Assembly: GCF_000980815.1 (NCBI RefSeq)
Contig: NZ_CP011311.1
Location: 1,317,815 to 1,381,814, forward strand
DNA: 64,000 bases
Origin: Corynebacterium camporealensis
GTDB lineage: Bacteria > Actinomycetota > Actinomycetes > Mycobacteriales > Mycobacteriaceae
Direction of reading: 5' to 3'
Below are positions 30,410 through 42,991 of this stretch, piece by piece. The position numbers and the translations under genes are program-made. Within the stretch, counting starts at the first letter, position 1. Every line of letters begins with the position of its first letter. The notes beneath the pieces are model-generated. The model was not told the DNA's origin and did not search any database. It saw nothing but the letters and a program-made list of their open reading frames with translations.

Positions 30410-30449
30410 TACGCGAGCGCTTTACGATGCCCACCTGGGCATGAGAAAA

Positions 30450-30502
30450 CCCCGCTGCCAGGTCTACAAGCTAGTGATGAACTAGCTCTACTGGCAGCGG
30501 GG
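30450..30502 (-). terminator. Terminator downstream of rpoZ
   Basis: CCCCGCTGCCAG pairs perfectly with CTGGCAGCGGGG (12 bp), and the loop holds a second small hairpin CTAGT/ACTAG. On the minus strand it is followed by TTTTCTC. It lies 17 nt past the rpoZ stop. Confidence 0.88.
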
Positions 30503-30518
30503 TGAAGCTTTGAAAGCT

Positions 30519-30821
30519 TTACTTGCCTTCCTCGTGATCCAGGAGGCCTGCGTCGATCTCGCGCAACGCAATAGACAGAGGCTTCTCGCCTGGCTCTGGG
30601 GTTACCAGTGGGCCAATGAACTCGAAGACTCCCTCGTCCTGCTCCTGGTAGTAGCTGTTGATCTGACGCGCGCGCTTAGCGGCGAAGATCACCAAGGCGT
30701 ACTTCGAGGAAACTTTGTCCAGCAGGCCGTCGATGGCCGGGGAGGTAATGCCCTCCGGCACGTCGAATACTGCCTCTGGCTTGGTGGTTTCCGCATTAGC
30801 AGGGGTGGTCACGTTAGTCAC
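30519..30821 (-). CDS. rpoZ: RNA polymerase omega subunit
   Basis: Small subunit that stabilises the beta' chain. The core motif [18 protein letters not shown] and the tail [10 protein letters not shown] are diagnostic. I take GTG 30821 (100 residues) because AAAGG lies 5-6 nt before it; GTG at 30827 or 30806 are alternatives. The N-terminal 20 residues are low in complexity, as in other corynebacteria. It follows gmk by about 41 nt and ends in a strong terminator, closing mihF-gmk-rpoZ. Confidence 0.93.
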   Translation of the reverse strand: MTNVTTPANAETTKPEAVFDVPEGITSPAIDGLLDKVSSKYALVIFAAKRARQINSYYQEQDEGVFEFIGPLVTPEPGEKPLSIALREIDAGLLDHEEGK

Positions 30822-30862
30822 ATGCACCTTTACTCAAATTGAAAGTGGTCAAAAATCCAGGT

Positions 30863-31432
30863 CTATCCCTGCAGGATAGCACTGATAGATGCCACAGCGT
30901 CATCGAGAACTTCGTTCACGACGATGTGGTCGAACTCGTCTTTTGCAGCAAGTTCCTCGCGGGCAGTATTCAACCTGCGGTCGATGACCTCCTGCGGCTC
31001 CGTGCCACGCCCGGTGAGGCGCTGCACGAGCTCCTCCCACGACGGCGGTGCGAGGAACACAGTGTCAGCCTCCGGCAACGCTTCCTTGACCGCACGTGCA
31101 CCGGCGAGGTCAACCTCGACCAGTACAGGGCGGCCAGCAGCCATTGCTTCTTCTACCGGCGCAGCCGGGGTTCCGGAGCGCTGCAGGCCGCCATGAATTT
31201 CGGCCCATTCGAGCATTTCGCCAGCATCAATACGCTTTTGGAAATCCTCGGGTGTCACGAAGAAGTAGTCGACACCGTCCTGTTCACCAGGACGGGGCTG
31301 ACGGGTTGTCATAGAGACGCTGAAATACAGGTTTTCAACGTCAGAGCGCAGGCGCGATACTACCGTGGACTTGCCCACCGCGGACGGGCCAGCCAAAACG
31401 ACTAACCGACCGCGTGCAGATGCGCCAGACAT
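30863..31432 (-). CDS. gmk: Guanylate kinase
   Basis: Phosphorylates GMP to GDP. The P-loop GPSAVGKST lies at residues 15-23; the GMP-binding stretch includes [21 protein letters not shown] near residues 38-58 and the lid region follows. The 189 residues are typical. The start lies 6 nt after the mihF stop, so the two are tightly coupled, an arrangement kept across actinobacteria. Confidence 0.96.
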   Translation of the reverse strand: MSGASARGRLVVLAGPSAVGKSTVVSRLRSDVENLYFSVSMTTRQPRPGEQDGVDYFFVTPEDFQKRIDAGEMLEWAEIHGGLQRSGTPAAPVEEAMAAGRPVLVEVDLAGARAVKEALPEADTVFLAPPSWEELVQRLTGRGTEPQEVIDRRLNTAREELAAKDEFDHIVVNEVLDDAVASISAILQG

Positions 31433-31438
31433 CGCGCT

Positions 31439-31759
31439 TTACTCGCCGTAACCGAAGCGCTCCAGCAGAGCGCGACGCTGACGGTCACCCAGGCCGCGCA
31501 GACGACGGGTCTGAGCGATCTCCAGGTCTTCCATGATCTCCTTAGCCTTGACCTTGCCAACCTTCGGCAGAGCCTCGAGCAGAGCAGAGACCTTGGTCTT
31601 GCCGATGATCTCGTCGGACTCTGCCTTGTCCAGCACGTCCTTCAGGTTGGTCTCGCCGCGCTTGAGCGCAGCCTTGAGCTCAGCACGAGCCTTGCGGGCC
31701 TCAGCGGCCTTTGCGAGAGCTTCCTTGCGCTGCTCATCAGTCAACTGTGGAAGGGCCAC
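31439..31759 (-). CDS. mihF: Integration host factor, actinobacterial type (mIHF)
   Basis: Nucleoid protein that bends DNA and supports phage integration and gene control in mycobacteria; unrelated in sequence to enterobacterial IHF. The core is strongly conserved: ALPQLTDEQRKEALAKAAEA, AESDEIIGKTKVSALLEALP and the helix-turn-helix RLRGLGDRQRRALL. I place the start at GTG 31759, because GGAGG lies 6 nt upstream and the 106-residue product matches the 105-residue M. tuberculosis protein; an ATG at 31801 would add 14 poorly supported residues. Confidence 0.94.
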   Translation of the reverse strand: MALPQLTDEQRKEALAKAAEARKARAELKAALKRGETNLKDVLDKAESDEIIGKTKVSALLEALPKVGKVKAKEIMEDLEIAQTRRLRGLGDRQRRALLERFGYGE

Positions 31760-31915
31760 GGGTTTCCTCCGATTCATTAGATGGATATTTACGTCTAGCA
31801 ACTAAGTACCAGATTCCGGCAGCTCAGAAAAGGAATAAAAATTTCCCTCTCACACGCGTATAAAACGCGGAGCGAACCGACTTCTGGCAATCCTAGCACT
31901 GGTGCATAAGACATG

Positions 31916-31960
31916 GCGATGACTTCGGGTTTTGCCCGGCCTATTTCAGCACGTCATCGC
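31916..31960 (-). terminator. Nested hairpin downstream of pyrF
   Basis: GCGATGAC (31916-31923) pairs with GTCATCGC (31953-31960), and the loop contains a second stem CGGG/CCCG around TTTTG. It lies about 60 nt past the pyrF stop and before mihF on the minus strand. The tail after the stem is only weakly T-rich. Confidence 0.5.
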
Positions 31961-32020
31961 ACTGCCTTAAACAAAATACCAGGTAAGTGGCGTGCCCGTT
32001 AATTAGGCTCGCCCCCAGTA

Positions 32021-32843
32021 TTAATTAGTGAATTCTGCTGCGGTTTCACGCACAGCTTTTTGCAGGTCAGCAACGTTCGGACCAGCGTTCAACACTGCCC
32101 GAGACACGTTAGCAAAGCCCAGCTCAGGCGCACTTTCAGTGATCTTTTCTACGTCTTGTGCGCTAGCACCTTGCGCGCCCACGCCCGGCAACAGCACCGG
32201 ACCATGGAGCTGATTAAGTACGGGTGGTTGCGTCAAAGTAGCACCGACGACAACACCGACATTGCCCACCGAACCGACATCAGAAAGCGCAGAGTTATAT
32301 TGCGCACACTCATCGACGATCCACTGTGCAATGCTGCGCGAGTCCTCACGCTTAGTCGACTGCAACTCAATGGCTTCCGGGTTGGAGGTCGCCGCGAGGA
32401 CGAAGACTCCCCTGCCGGTTGCCTTAGCGACCTGGAAGACCGGACCTAAGGCACCGACACCCAGATAAGGCGAGACCGTCACTGCATCAGCACGCAGCGG
32501 CGAGTCCTCAGCCAACCAGGCATCAGCGTAGCCAGCCATAGTCGAGCCGATATCGCCCCGCTTCGCATCAGCAACCGTCAGACATCCTGCCGAGCGCAGG
32601 TCCTCCAGCGTCTCTTCCAGTACGGCGAAGCCTTGAGAACCATAGCGCTCAAAAAAGGCCACTTGTGGCTTCACCAATGCGGCAGTATCCGCAAAGGCTT
32701 CCACACAGATACGGCTGAATTCACGCAGGCCTGCAGCGTCATTGCTCAAGCCCCAGGCTTGCAGCAGGTGCGGGTGCGGGTCGATGCCCACACACAGCCT
32801 GCCGCGCTCCTGGCCTGCCTCTAGAAGGCGCTGACCGAATCCT

Positions 32844-32860
<17 letters not shown>
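32021..32860 (-). CDS. pyrF: Orotidine 5'-phosphate decarboxylase, type 2
   Basis: Last step to UMP. The catalytic motif DAKRGD is at about residues 98-103 and supplies the Asp-Lys-Asp network; it has the longer type 2 form (279 residues) used by actinobacteria. The ATG at 32860 lies within the end of carB (17-nt overlap), with GGAG 7 nt upstream, so translation is probably coupled. It is the last gene of the pyr operon. Confidence 0.95.
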
Positions 32861-36179
<3,319 letters not shown>

Positions 36180-36204
36180 AAGTTTTTCTTCCTTTTCCTG
36201 GTCG

Positions 36205-37362
36205 TTACTTGTTCTGCGGGTTCGCGTCCATCAGTTCCACGAACTGCTCGAACAGCGGGTTGGCATCGTGCGGGCCGGCAGCAGATTCCGGGTGGTACTG
36301 CACCGAGTAGGCCAGACCACTTTCCAGTGCGACACCTTCGATGGTGTTGTCGTTCAAGCAGGTGTGGGTCACCACAGCCGGGCCGAAGTCAGAGTCGAAC
36401 TTCTCCCCTGCTGGGTTTTCCTTACCCGACGGGCTGGCCAGGGCGAAGCCGTGGTTCTGGGAGGTGATGTCAATCTTGCCGGTCAGTTGGTTGCGGACCG
36501 GGACGTTAATGCCGCGGTGGCCGAACTTCATCTTGTAGGTATCCAGACCCAGTGCGCGGCCCAGAATCTGGTTGCCGAAGCAGATGCCGAAGAAAGGAAT
36601 CTTGGCGGCCAGCACGTCGCGGACGACGTTGACCATCTCATCGGCAGTTGCCGGGTCACCCGGGCCGTTGGAGACGAAGACGCCATCCGGGTTCAGTTCC
36701 TGAATCTTCTCGAAGGAAGTACCTGCCGGAACGACGATGGTCTCAATGCCGTACTTGGCAAAGTTGCGCGGGGTCGCAGTCTTAATACCCATGTCGTAAG
36801 CAACTACGGTGTACTTCTTCTCGCCCTCTGCCGGGACGGTGTAGTTGTCCTGGGTAGAAACCTGTGCGGACAGGTCAGCACCCTTCATGGACTCCTGGCC
36901 CTTTACTTCTTCGATAAGTTCCTCGACCGGGCGCTCGGCAGCCTCACCGCTAAAGATGCCAGCGGCAATGGAGCCGTCGTTGCGCAGGTGGCGCACCAGG
37001 GTACGGGTATCGATGCCGCGGATACCGATGATGCCCTGCTTTTCCATCTCTTCTGGCAGGGAGCGAGCAGCACGCCAGTTAGAGACGCGCTTAGCCAGGT
37101 CGCGGATAATCAGACCAGCGACCCAAATCTGGTTGTCGTGGGACTCGTTGTCCTCATCGTTCCAGCCGGTGTTGCCAATCTGCGGTGCAGCAGTAACGAC
37201 TAGCTGGCGGTGGTAGGACGGGTCGGTCATGGTCTCTTGGTAGCCCGTCATACCGGTGGTAAAGACGGCCTCGCCCAGAGTCGTGCCGGTAGCGCCGAAG
37301 CCGTAGCCGTGGAAGGTACGACCGTCAGCGAGCACGAGAATTGCTGGGATATTGTCAGTCAC
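36205..37362 (-). CDS. carA: Carbamoyl-phosphate synthase, small (glutaminase) subunit
   Basis: Class I glutamine amidotransferase that passes ammonia to CarB. The nucleophile cysteine is in [11 protein letters not shown] near residue 257; the His-Glu pair is in YHPESAAGP near residue 361. In E. coli the nucleophile motif reads GICLGHQ; the GNQ form is what I recall from actinobacteria. The start is GTG with GAAAGG 7 nt upstream. The product has 385 residues. Confidence 0.97.
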   Translation of the reverse strand: MTDNIPAILVLADGRTFHGYGFGATGTTLGEAVFTTGMTGYQETMTDPSYHRQLVVTAAPQIGNTGWNDEDNESHDNQIWVAGLIIRDLAKRVSNWRAARSLPEEMEKQGIIGIRGIDTRTLVRHLRNDGSIAAGIFSGEAAERPVEELIEEVKGQESMKGADLSAQVSTQDNYTVPAEGEKKYTVVAYDMGIKTATPRNFAKYGIETIVVPAGTSFEKIQELNPDGVFVSNGPGDPATADEMVNVVRDVLAAKIPFFGICFGNQILGRALGLDTYKMKFGHRGINVPVRNQLTGKIDITSQNHGFALASPSGKENPAGEKFDSDFGPAVVTHTCLNDNTIEGVALESGLAYSVQYHPESAAGPHDANPLFEQFVELMDANPQNK

Positions 37363-37455
37363 GTCGTGGCCTTTCTTGGTGACGTTGGTTCTCTATAGAG
37401 CTAGGTTAATCAAGTTCTCAGCCGCTCTCAGCGACTATGCCAAAGCCGAATTCGC

Positions 37456-38796
37456 TTACTTATCGGAATCAGTCTGCAAGTCGAAGGTGCGACGGCCGCG
37501 CAGAATCGTATGGGTAACGCGTGCGCCAAACTCTTCGCCCTCAAAGGGGTTGTTTTCCGACTTGGACGCCAGCTGCGTCGAATCAGAGACCCACGGGTGC
37601 TCCGGGTCGACGATGGTCAGGTTGGCAGGCTCACCAACAGCAACCGGGCGACCGTGTTCGGGCAGGCGGGTGATCTTCGCCGGGTTCTCCGACATCACGC
37701 GGGCAACAAAGCGCCAGTCAGCCAGGCCGGAGGCCACAAAGAGCTTGGCGATGATTGCCAGCGAGGATTCCAGCCCCAGCATCCCGGGCTTGGCGTTTTC
37801 GAACTCCACGCACTTGTCTTCCGAGCCATGCGGGGCGTGGTCGGTAGCAACACAGTCAATGAGGCCATCGAGCAGTGCCTGGCGCAGCGCCAAGGTGTCG
37901 TGCTCTTCGCGCAGCGGCGGGTTCACGCGGAAGATGCCGTCGTAGGTGCGCAGCTTTTCATCGGTCAGCAGCAGGTGGTGCGGGGTGACCTCTGCGGTGA
38001 GCGGAATATCCTGCTCCTTGGCCCACTTCAGCAGCTCCACGGTGCCGGTGGTCGAGGCGTGGCAGATGTGCACGCGGTTGCCGTAGTCACGGGCCAGCAG
38101 TGCATCGCGAGCAACGATGGATTCCTCAGCCACACGCGGCCAGCCGCGCAGGCCCAGGCGTGCTGCGGTTTCACCTTCGTGGGCCACCGCACCTTCGGTC
38201 AGTCGAGGTTCTTCAGCGTGCTGTGCCAACAGGACGTCTAAGCCCTTGGCGTATTCCAGGGCGCGGCGCATCAGTTGCGGGTCAGCAACGCACTTGCCGT
38301 CATCGGAGAACATGCGCACCTTGGCATCAGAACGTGCCATCATGCCGAACTCGGTCAGTTCCTTACCCGCCAGGCCCTTGGTGATAGAGCCAACCGGGTG
38401 AACATCGCACAGCCCCAGTGCCTGGGCCTTCGCCCAGACCGACTCTGCAATAACCGGCTGGTCAGTGACCGGGTTGGTGTTAGCCATGGTAAACACTGCG
38501 GTAAAGCCACCCTTGGCAGCGGCTGCGGAACCCGTAGCGATGGTCTCAGTATCCTCACGGCCCGGCTCGCGCAGGTGCACGTGCATATCGACCAATCCTG
38601 GCAGCAGGACGTTGCCCTGGCCGTCAATGACGTCGTCGGCAGACTGCTCGGCGACCTCTGGGCCGATGGCAGCAATGCAACCGTCTTCGATGAGAACGGA
38701 GACGGGATCTCCTTCGCCATAAGGGCGAATGTTGTCGATGCGCAAGGTGGTATCCGCCGGGGCGCTGAGGCGACCGGTCTCTGGGTAATTGCTCAT
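37456..38796 (-). CDS. pyrC: Dihydroorotase
   Basis: Closes carbamoyl aspartate to dihydroorotate. The 446-residue class I enzyme has the metal-binding [10 protein letters not shown] near residue 70 and ATDHAPH near residue 318. The start has GGAGG 6 nt upstream. It lies 9 nt after pyrB, and 93 nt lie between it and carA; no clear terminator is seen in that gap. Confidence 0.96.
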   Translation of the reverse strand: MSNYPETGRLSAPADTTLRIDNIRPYGEGDPVSVLIEDGCIAAIGPEVAEQSADDVIDGQGNVLLPGLVDMHVHLREPGREDTETIATGSAAAAKGGFTAVFTMANTNPVTDQPVIAESVWAKAQALGLCDVHPVGSITKGLAGKELTEFGMMARSDAKVRMFSDDGKCVADPQLMRRALEYAKGLDVLLAQHAEEPRLTEGAVAHEGETAARLGLRGWPRVAEESIVARDALLARDYGNRVHICHASTTGTVELLKWAKEQDIPLTAEVTPHHLLLTDEKLRTYDGIFRVNPPLREEHDTLALRQALLDGLIDCVATDHAPHGSEDKCVEFENAKPGMLGLESSLAIIAKLFVASGLADWRFVARVMSENPAKITRLPEHGRPVAVGEPANLTIVDPEHPWVSDSTQLASKSENNPFEGEEFGARVTHTILRGRRTFDLQTDSDK

Positions 38797-38805
38797 TATT
38801 GCCTC

Positions 38806-39762
38806 CTAGATTCCGGCGTTCTCGCCGTTGGTCAGCAGGGTAAACAGGGTGGCCATACGGGCGTGCACACCGTTGTTGACCTGCTGGAGTACTGCCGTGT
38901 TGTCGTAGTCTGCGACCGCGTAGTTGATTTCCATACCGCGCAGCATCGGGCCCGGGTGCATGACCATGGCATCCTTGCGCATCGCCGCCGCACGGTCCTT
39001 GGACAAGCCAAAGAGGTTGGCGTATTCGCGATGCGACGGGAAGAAACCGCCCTGCATGCGCTCTTGCTGGACACGCAGCATCATGACCACGTCAGCATCG
39101 CCAAGCTCGGCGTCAAAGTCATAGTTAATCCGCACTGGCCAATGCTCCACACCAGTCGGCATGAGGGTGGCCGGGGCGACCAGAGTGACCTCTGCGCCGA
39201 GGGTGCTCAGCAGGTCAACGTTGGAACGGACCACACGCGAGTGCAGGCAGTCACCGACAATCTTGACCTTGAGGCCTTCAAAAGCATTGTCACCGTAGAG
39301 GTCCAGCCGCTGGCGCATGGTCACTGCATCCAGCAGGGCCTGGGTCGGGTGTTGGTGTGAGCCGTCGCCGGCGTTGATAACCGACGGGCCCTGACCGTCC
39401 GGGCAGACCCACTGTGCCAGCTGCTGTGCAGCGCCTGACGATGGGTGGCGCATGATAATCGCATCTGCACCAATCGCAGCCAGGGTCAGGCCAGTGTCTT
39501 TGAGGGACTCGCCCTTCTTCACCGACGAGCTCGATGCCGAGAGGTTAATAACATCAGCAGACATCCACTTGCCCGCGGTCTCAAAAGACGAGCGGGTACG
39601 GGTGGAGTTTTCATAGAACAGGGTATAAATCGTGCGCCCGCGCAGGGTCGGCAGCTTTTTGACCTCGCGGCCCAGCAGGGCTTCGCGGAAGCGGTCAGCC
39701 TCATCGAGCAGGCCGATAATCTCGTCGCGCGAGAGATCCGCCATGTCTAGTAGGTGCTTCAT
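38806..39762 (-). CDS. pyrB: Aspartate carbamoyltransferase, catalytic subunit
   Basis: Joins carbamoyl phosphate and aspartate. The carbamoyl-phosphate site [11 protein letters not shown] lies at residues 51-61; [12 protein letters not shown] and [14 protein letters not shown] follow. The 318-residue chain is typical of enzymes without a regulatory subunit; no pyrI is present. The start has a strong GGAGGAG site and the gap to pyrR is 2 nt. Confidence 0.96.
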   Translation of the reverse strand: MKHLLDMADLSRDEIIGLLDEADRFREALLGREVKKLPTLRGRTIYTLFYENSTRTRSSFETAGKWMSADVINLSASSSSVKKGESLKDTGLTLAAIGADAIIMRHPSSGAAQQLAQWVCPDGQGPSVINAGDGSHQHPTQALLDAVTMRQRLDLYGDNAFEGLKVKIVGDCLHSRVVRSNVDLLSTLGAEVTLVAPATLMPTGVEHWPVRINYDFDAELGDADVVMMLRVQQERMQGGFFPSHREYANLFGLSKDRAAAMRKDAMVMHPGPMLRGMEINYAVADYDNTAVLQQVNNGVHARMATLFTLLTNGENAGI

Positions 39763-39764
39763 GT

Positions 39765-40343
39765 TTACTCCTCCTCCGCCGGGCGGGTGAGGACAACCGC
39801 GTCGCGACCATCCAGCTCGGCGTTATAAACCATGACGTCTTCTTCGCGCGCGGTAGGCAGGTTCTTACCTACGTAATCAGCGCGGATGGGCAGCTGACGA
39901 TGACCGCGGTCAACTAGAACTGCCAGTTGGATGATGTCGGGGCGGCCGATGTCAGAAAGTGCATCCAGGGCCGCGCGAATGGTGCGGCCGGAATACAGCA
40001 CATCATCGACCAGCACTACCGTTGCTCCATCGATGCCACCTTCAGGCAGGCGGGTGGGCTGTAGTGCGCGATGTGGTTTGTTGCGCAGATCGTCGCGGTA
40101 CAAGGTGATGTCCAGTGACCCCCAGGGGACATCCACGCCGGAAAATTCTGAGATCTTTGCTGCCAATTGTCGCGCCAGCGGTACTCCCCCAGAAGGGATT
40201 CCCAGCAGCAACACCCGGGAGGCGTCCTGCGAATCTAGCGCCGTTTTCTCAATGATCTGGTGCGCGATGCGTGCGACAGTACGCGAAACATCGTCTGCGC
40301 TAAGCAGCTCAGTTGTTTCTACGTCCTTGTGCGTTCCACTCAT
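39765..40343 (-). CDS. pyrR: Bifunctional pyr operon regulator / uracil phosphoribosyltransferase
   Basis: PyrR binds pyr mRNA in response to UMP or UTP and lowers expression; in mycobacteria it is thought to repress translation. The PRPP-binding motif [18 protein letters not shown] is at about residues 109-125. The 192 residues are typical. The ATG start has AAGGAGG 5 nt upstream, and a hairpin that resembles the PyrR-binding loop lies directly before that site (40358-40373). It is the first gene of pyrR-pyrB-pyrC-carA-carB-pyrF. Confidence 0.95.
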   Translation of the reverse strand: MSGTHKDVETTELLSADDVSRTVARIAHQIIEKTALDSQDASRVLLLGIPSGGVPLARQLAAKISEFSGVDVPWGSLDITLYRDDLRNKPHRALQPTRLPEGGIDGATVVLVDDVLYSGRTIRAALDALSDIGRPDIIQLAVLVDRGHRQLPIRADYVGKNLPTAREEDVMVYNAELDGRDAVVLTRPAEEE

Positions 40344-40357
40344 CGTGACCTCCTTCC

Positions 40358-40373
40358 CCGCCTCACAGTGCGG
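40358..40373 (-). promoter_or_regulatory. Candidate PyrR-binding hairpin at the pyrR ribosome binding site
   Basis: The leader reads CCGCACTGTGAGGCGG on the minus strand. CCGC/GCGG can pair, and the loop includes CTGTGAGG, which fits the core CNGNGAGG of the Bacillus PyrR-binding consensus. It ends 2 nt before the AAGGAGG site, so a bound protein could block ribosomes. Confidence 0.45.
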
Positions 40374-40408
40374 TCTTTAAAGGATGCCGGTAAATGGTTC
40401 GAAGTGTC

Positions 40409-40414
40409 TATGAT
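40409..40414 (+). promoter_or_regulatory. Candidate -10 element of the SRPBCC-epimerase gene
   Basis: TATGAT preceded by GTGTC fits an extended -10. It predicts a start near 40421, so this promoter and the divergent pyr promoter would overlap. Confidence 0.45.
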
Positions 40415-40429
40415 TGAAAGACAGCAATC

Positions 40430-40435
40430 ATTTTA
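40430..40435 (-). promoter_or_regulatory. Candidate -10 element of the pyr operon
   Basis: On the minus strand TAAAAT is preceded by TGC, an extended -10 form. It predicts a start near 40423 and a leader of about 80 nt that carries the candidate PyrR hairpin. Confidence 0.5.
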
Positions 40436-40483
40436 GCACTGTCGCCACCCGCGCGTGACCCCATCAGAAAGGTTCTTTGCCAG

Positions 40484-41830
40484 GTGAGTTTAAGAGCACA
40501 GCACATCGTCCCCGCACCCCGCACCGAGGTGTGGGAGTGGCATACCCGCCCTGGTGCGATTACTCGACTCACCCCACCATTTTCCTTTATGACCCCGCTA
40601 CAGCAGGCCGACAGCCTGGCTGATGGCACCACCATTTTGGGCCTACCCGGTGGCCTGAAGTGGATCGCGCGCCACGATCTTTCCCGCTATCGCAGCGGCT
40701 ACAGCTTCGCCGATGTCTGCACGAATGCCCCAATGCGTCGTCTGGCGCACTGGCGCCATGACCACCACTTCGCCGATCATGACGAAGGCACCCTGATTAC
40801 CGATGAGGTCGACACTCGCCTTCCCGATGGCCCACTGCAGTCCATGTTTGCCTACCGCCAGCACCAGCTGCGCGAGGACTTCGGCTTTCTGCAGCGCCTC
40901 GGCGATCTCAACGACCGCAAGCTGACAGTTGCTATTACGGGCTCGCGCGGCACCGTTGGTCGCGCCCTGACTGCACAACTAACAACCGGCGGCCACAAGG
41001 TCATTCAGCTCGTCCGCAAGACTCCGAAGGATGGCCAACGCCAGTGGCACCCCAACGGCCCGCGTCCGGGACTGCTCGACGGCGTCGATGTCGTCGTCCA
41101 TCTTGCGGGCGAGCCCATCTTCGGCCGCTTTAATGACTCGCACAAACAAGAAATCCGCGACTCCCGTGTGGAACCCACGCGCAAGCTTGCCGAACTAGCT
41201 GCCCGCACCGACGGCGTCGAAGCGTTTATCTGTGCCTCCGCCATCGGCTTCTACGGCTCTAACCGCGGCGAAGAAGAACTGCACGAAGACACCTCCGTTG
41301 GTGACGACTTCCTCGCCGATGTTGTCAGCGAATGGGAAGGCGCCTGCGAACCCGCACGCAAGGCTGGCCTACGCGTAGCCAACGTACGCACCGGCGTGGT
41401 GCTCTCTGGCAACGGTGGCATGATGCCCATCCTGCGCACCCTCTTTTCCACAGGCCTTGGCGGCCCGATTTCCGACGGTGAGTTCTGGTTTAGCTGGATC
41501 GCACTAGACGACTTGTCTGATATCTACTACCGGGCGATCGTCGATAAGCGCTACACCGGCCCCATCAACGCTGTAGCCCCCAACCCGCTGCTGCACCGGG
41601 ACTTCGTCAAAGCACTGGCCAAAGAAATCAAGCGCCCTGCCTTCTTGCCCATCCCGGCCTTCGGCCCGGCCCTACTGCTGGGCAAGCAAGGCGCACGCGA
41701 GCTCGCCCTGGCCGACCAAAAAGTCATGCCAACTGCACTTAACGACCTCAACCACCACTTCCGCTACCCCGACTTAGAACCTGCCCTAGCACACGAACTC
41801 GGTGGCGAAGAACTACGCCAAGACTCCTAA
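40484..41830 (+). CDS. SRPBCC domain fused to TIGR01777-type NAD(P)-dependent epimerase
   Basis: The 448-residue protein joins an N-terminal START-like region (about 1-140, with PAPRTEVWEWHTRPGAITRL, GTLITDEVDTRLPDG) to an extended short-chain dehydrogenase domain with nucleotide-binding ITGSRGTVGRAL (151-162), VVVHLAGEPI and CASAIGFYGSNRGEE near 250. The epimerase part belongs to the YfcH/SulA-like family found from bacteria to plants; the substrate is not known. The fusion itself is common in actinobacteria. The start is GTG; AGAAAGG lies 11 nt upstream, a rather long spacing. It diverges from pyrR. Confidence 0.82.
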   Translation: MSLRAQHIVPAPRTEVWEWHTRPGAITRLTPPFSFMTPLQQADSLADGTTILGLPGGLKWIARHDLSRYRSGYSFADVCTNAPMRRLAHWRHDHHFADHDEGTLITDEVDTRLPDGPLQSMFAYRQHQLREDFGFLQRLGDLNDRKLTVAITGSRGTVGRALTAQLTTGGHKVIQLVRKTPKDGQRQWHPNGPRPGLLDGVDVVVHLAGEPIFGRFNDSHKQEIRDSRVEPTRKLAELAARTDGVEAFICASAIGFYGSNRGEEELHEDTSVGDDFLADVVSEWEGACEPARKAGLRVANVRTGVVLSGNGGMMPILRTLFSTGLGGPISDGEFWFSWIALDDLSDIYYRAIVDKRYTGPINAVAPNPLLHRDFVKALAKEIKRPAFLPIPAFGPALLLGKQGARELALADQKVMPTALNDLNHHFRYPDLEPALAHELGGEELRQDS

Positions 41831-41839
41831 CGCCGTTCC

Positions 41840-41872
41840 CTACCCACCTCCAGAAAAGTTGTTGGCGGGTAG
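41840..41872 (+). terminator. Hairpin after the SRPBCC-epimerase gene
   Basis: CTACCCACC pairs with GGCGGGTAG with one mismatch around a 15-nt loop, 9 nt past the stop. A T-tract is missing, so the efficiency is unclear. Confidence 0.5.
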
Positions 41873-41887
41873 GTAGGCTGGTTGAGG

Positions 41888-41893
41888 CTAAAC
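41888..41893 (+). promoter_or_regulatory. Candidate -10 element of the YbjN gene pair
   Basis: TAAACT lies 35 nt before the first YbjN start and fits the -10 consensus. It would make the two YbjN genes a separate unit. Confidence 0.4.
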
Positions 41894-41927
41894 TTACAAC
41901 CCCGATCAGGAATGGATGTTGACTTAA

Positions 41928-42422
41928 GTGTCTGAACAACCAGAACTCATCCCGGATACCCCGGTAGAGCCGGTAACGCTCGAACGCATCGGTGAGATCT
42001 TCGAATCCGAGAACCTGGAATTTCGCATTGAAGACCAGCAGGTCAGCGAAGAAGAAACCGTGCGTATCCTGCGCACCGGCTTTTCCAATACCGCTATTGC
42101 AATGCAGGTTCGTGAAAAGACCCTCGTGGTCGACTCCGTATGGCGCGGCAACGTGCCAGCGTCTGAGGGCCCTGCCCTGCTGATGACGCTGAACCAGTGG
42201 AATCAGCAGCACTTCGCCCCGACCCTGCGCTTCTTTGAAAGCCAGGACCAGGTGCTTGCCGTATCCGGTGTGCGTGAGATGAACTTCGCCCACGGTGCAT
42301 CCCGCAACCAGATCGGCGCCTTTATTATGTCGACTTTAGATTCCATTCTGCAGTCCTTCGCCTACATCGAAGAGCAGTACCCGCAGCTGGTGACCTGGGA
42401 GGAGCACAACCATGAGCAATAA
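41928..42422 (+). CDS. YbjN-domain protein (first of pair)
   Basis: The 164-residue soluble protein has the alpha/beta pattern of the YbjN family, which shares the fold of type III secretion chaperones. Recognisable parts are RIGEIFESENLEFRIED, an aromatic and acidic second half (MTLNQWNQQHFAPTLRFFES) and a C-terminal helix. No catalytic residues can be named, and the function in actinobacteria is unknown. The start is GTG with no strong ribosome binding site. It overlaps the next gene by 11 nt, so the two products probably work together. Confidence 0.7.
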   Translation: MSEQPELIPDTPVEPVTLERIGEIFESENLEFRIEDQQVSEEETVRILRTGFSNTAIAMQVREKTLVVDSVWRGNVPASEGPALLMTLNQWNQQHFAPTLRFFESQDQVLAVSGVREMNFAHGASRNQIGAFIMSTLDSILQSFAYIEEQYPQLVTWEEHNHEQ

Positions 42423-42891
42423 CGACAACAATCTGCCACAGGTAACCCTCGACCGCGTGATCGAGGCAATGCGCACCTTCGATATTGAGCTCACCCCAGT
42501 CGAGGGCCGCTACGATGCCGCTACGGCGAACCTCAACGGCCTGCCTTGCCTGTTCGCACTGCTGGACTCTGTCCTCATCGTGCGTTGCGACGTGCCTACC
42601 GACGCCGTCTACACCCAGGCTGATGCTGGACTCTTCCTGGCTGCTAACCAGATCAACTCGGTCTCCTTCGGCGCCCGCGCCGTTATCACCGAGCACGAGA
42701 ACAACCTGGTCGTCCGCAGCGAGCGCGACGTCCCGATTGCCGCTGGTATGAACGACGAGCAGCTGGCCACCGCCATCCAGGGCGCTGTCGATGGTGTCAT
42801 CGGTGCCCAGGACGCCATGGTCTCTGCCGCCGAAGAAATGGCGAAGCTCGGCTCCGACTCCGCCAAGCAAGCCGGCGAAAGCACTGAGTAA
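42412..42891 (+). CDS. YbjN-domain protein (second of pair)
   Basis: The 159-residue protein has the same family pattern as the gene before it (VTLDRVIEAMRTFDIELTPVEG, then FLAANQINSVSFGARAVI and a C-terminal helix AMVSAAEEMAKLG). The ATG overlaps the upstream gene by 11 nt and has GGGAGGAG about 6 nt before it. The pair may form a heterodimer, as the fold often dimerises. A palindromic terminator follows 46 nt after the stop. Function unknown. Confidence 0.7.
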   Translation: MSNNDNNLPQVTLDRVIEAMRTFDIELTPVEGRYDAATANLNGLPCLFALLDSVLIVRCDVPTDAVYTQADAGLFLAANQINSVSFGARAVITEHENNLVVRSERDVPIAAGMNDEQLATAIQGAVDGVIGAQDAMVSAAEEMAKLGSDSAKQAGESTE

Positions 42892-42937
42892 AGCAACGCT
42901 TTACTCAACGTGCGTCACTACGCACCAACAAACGCAA

Positions 42938-42965
42938 AAATCCGGGTGGATATCCACCCGGATTT
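42938..42965. terminator. Bidirectional terminator between the YbjN pair and nusB
   Basis: AAATCCGGGTGGA and TCCACCCGGATTT form a perfect 13-bp stem around TA. The right strand continues TTTCTTCG and the left flank is A-rich, so it fits termination of the plus-strand genes and of nusB. Confidence 0.88.
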
Positions 42966-42991
42966 CTTCGATCTATCGACAAAATGTCGAC

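Noticed and set aside
41860..41895. DtxR-like iron box before the YbjN genes
   Set aside because: TAGGTAGGCT resembles half of the consensus but the symmetric right half is missing; part of it belongs to a hairpin.
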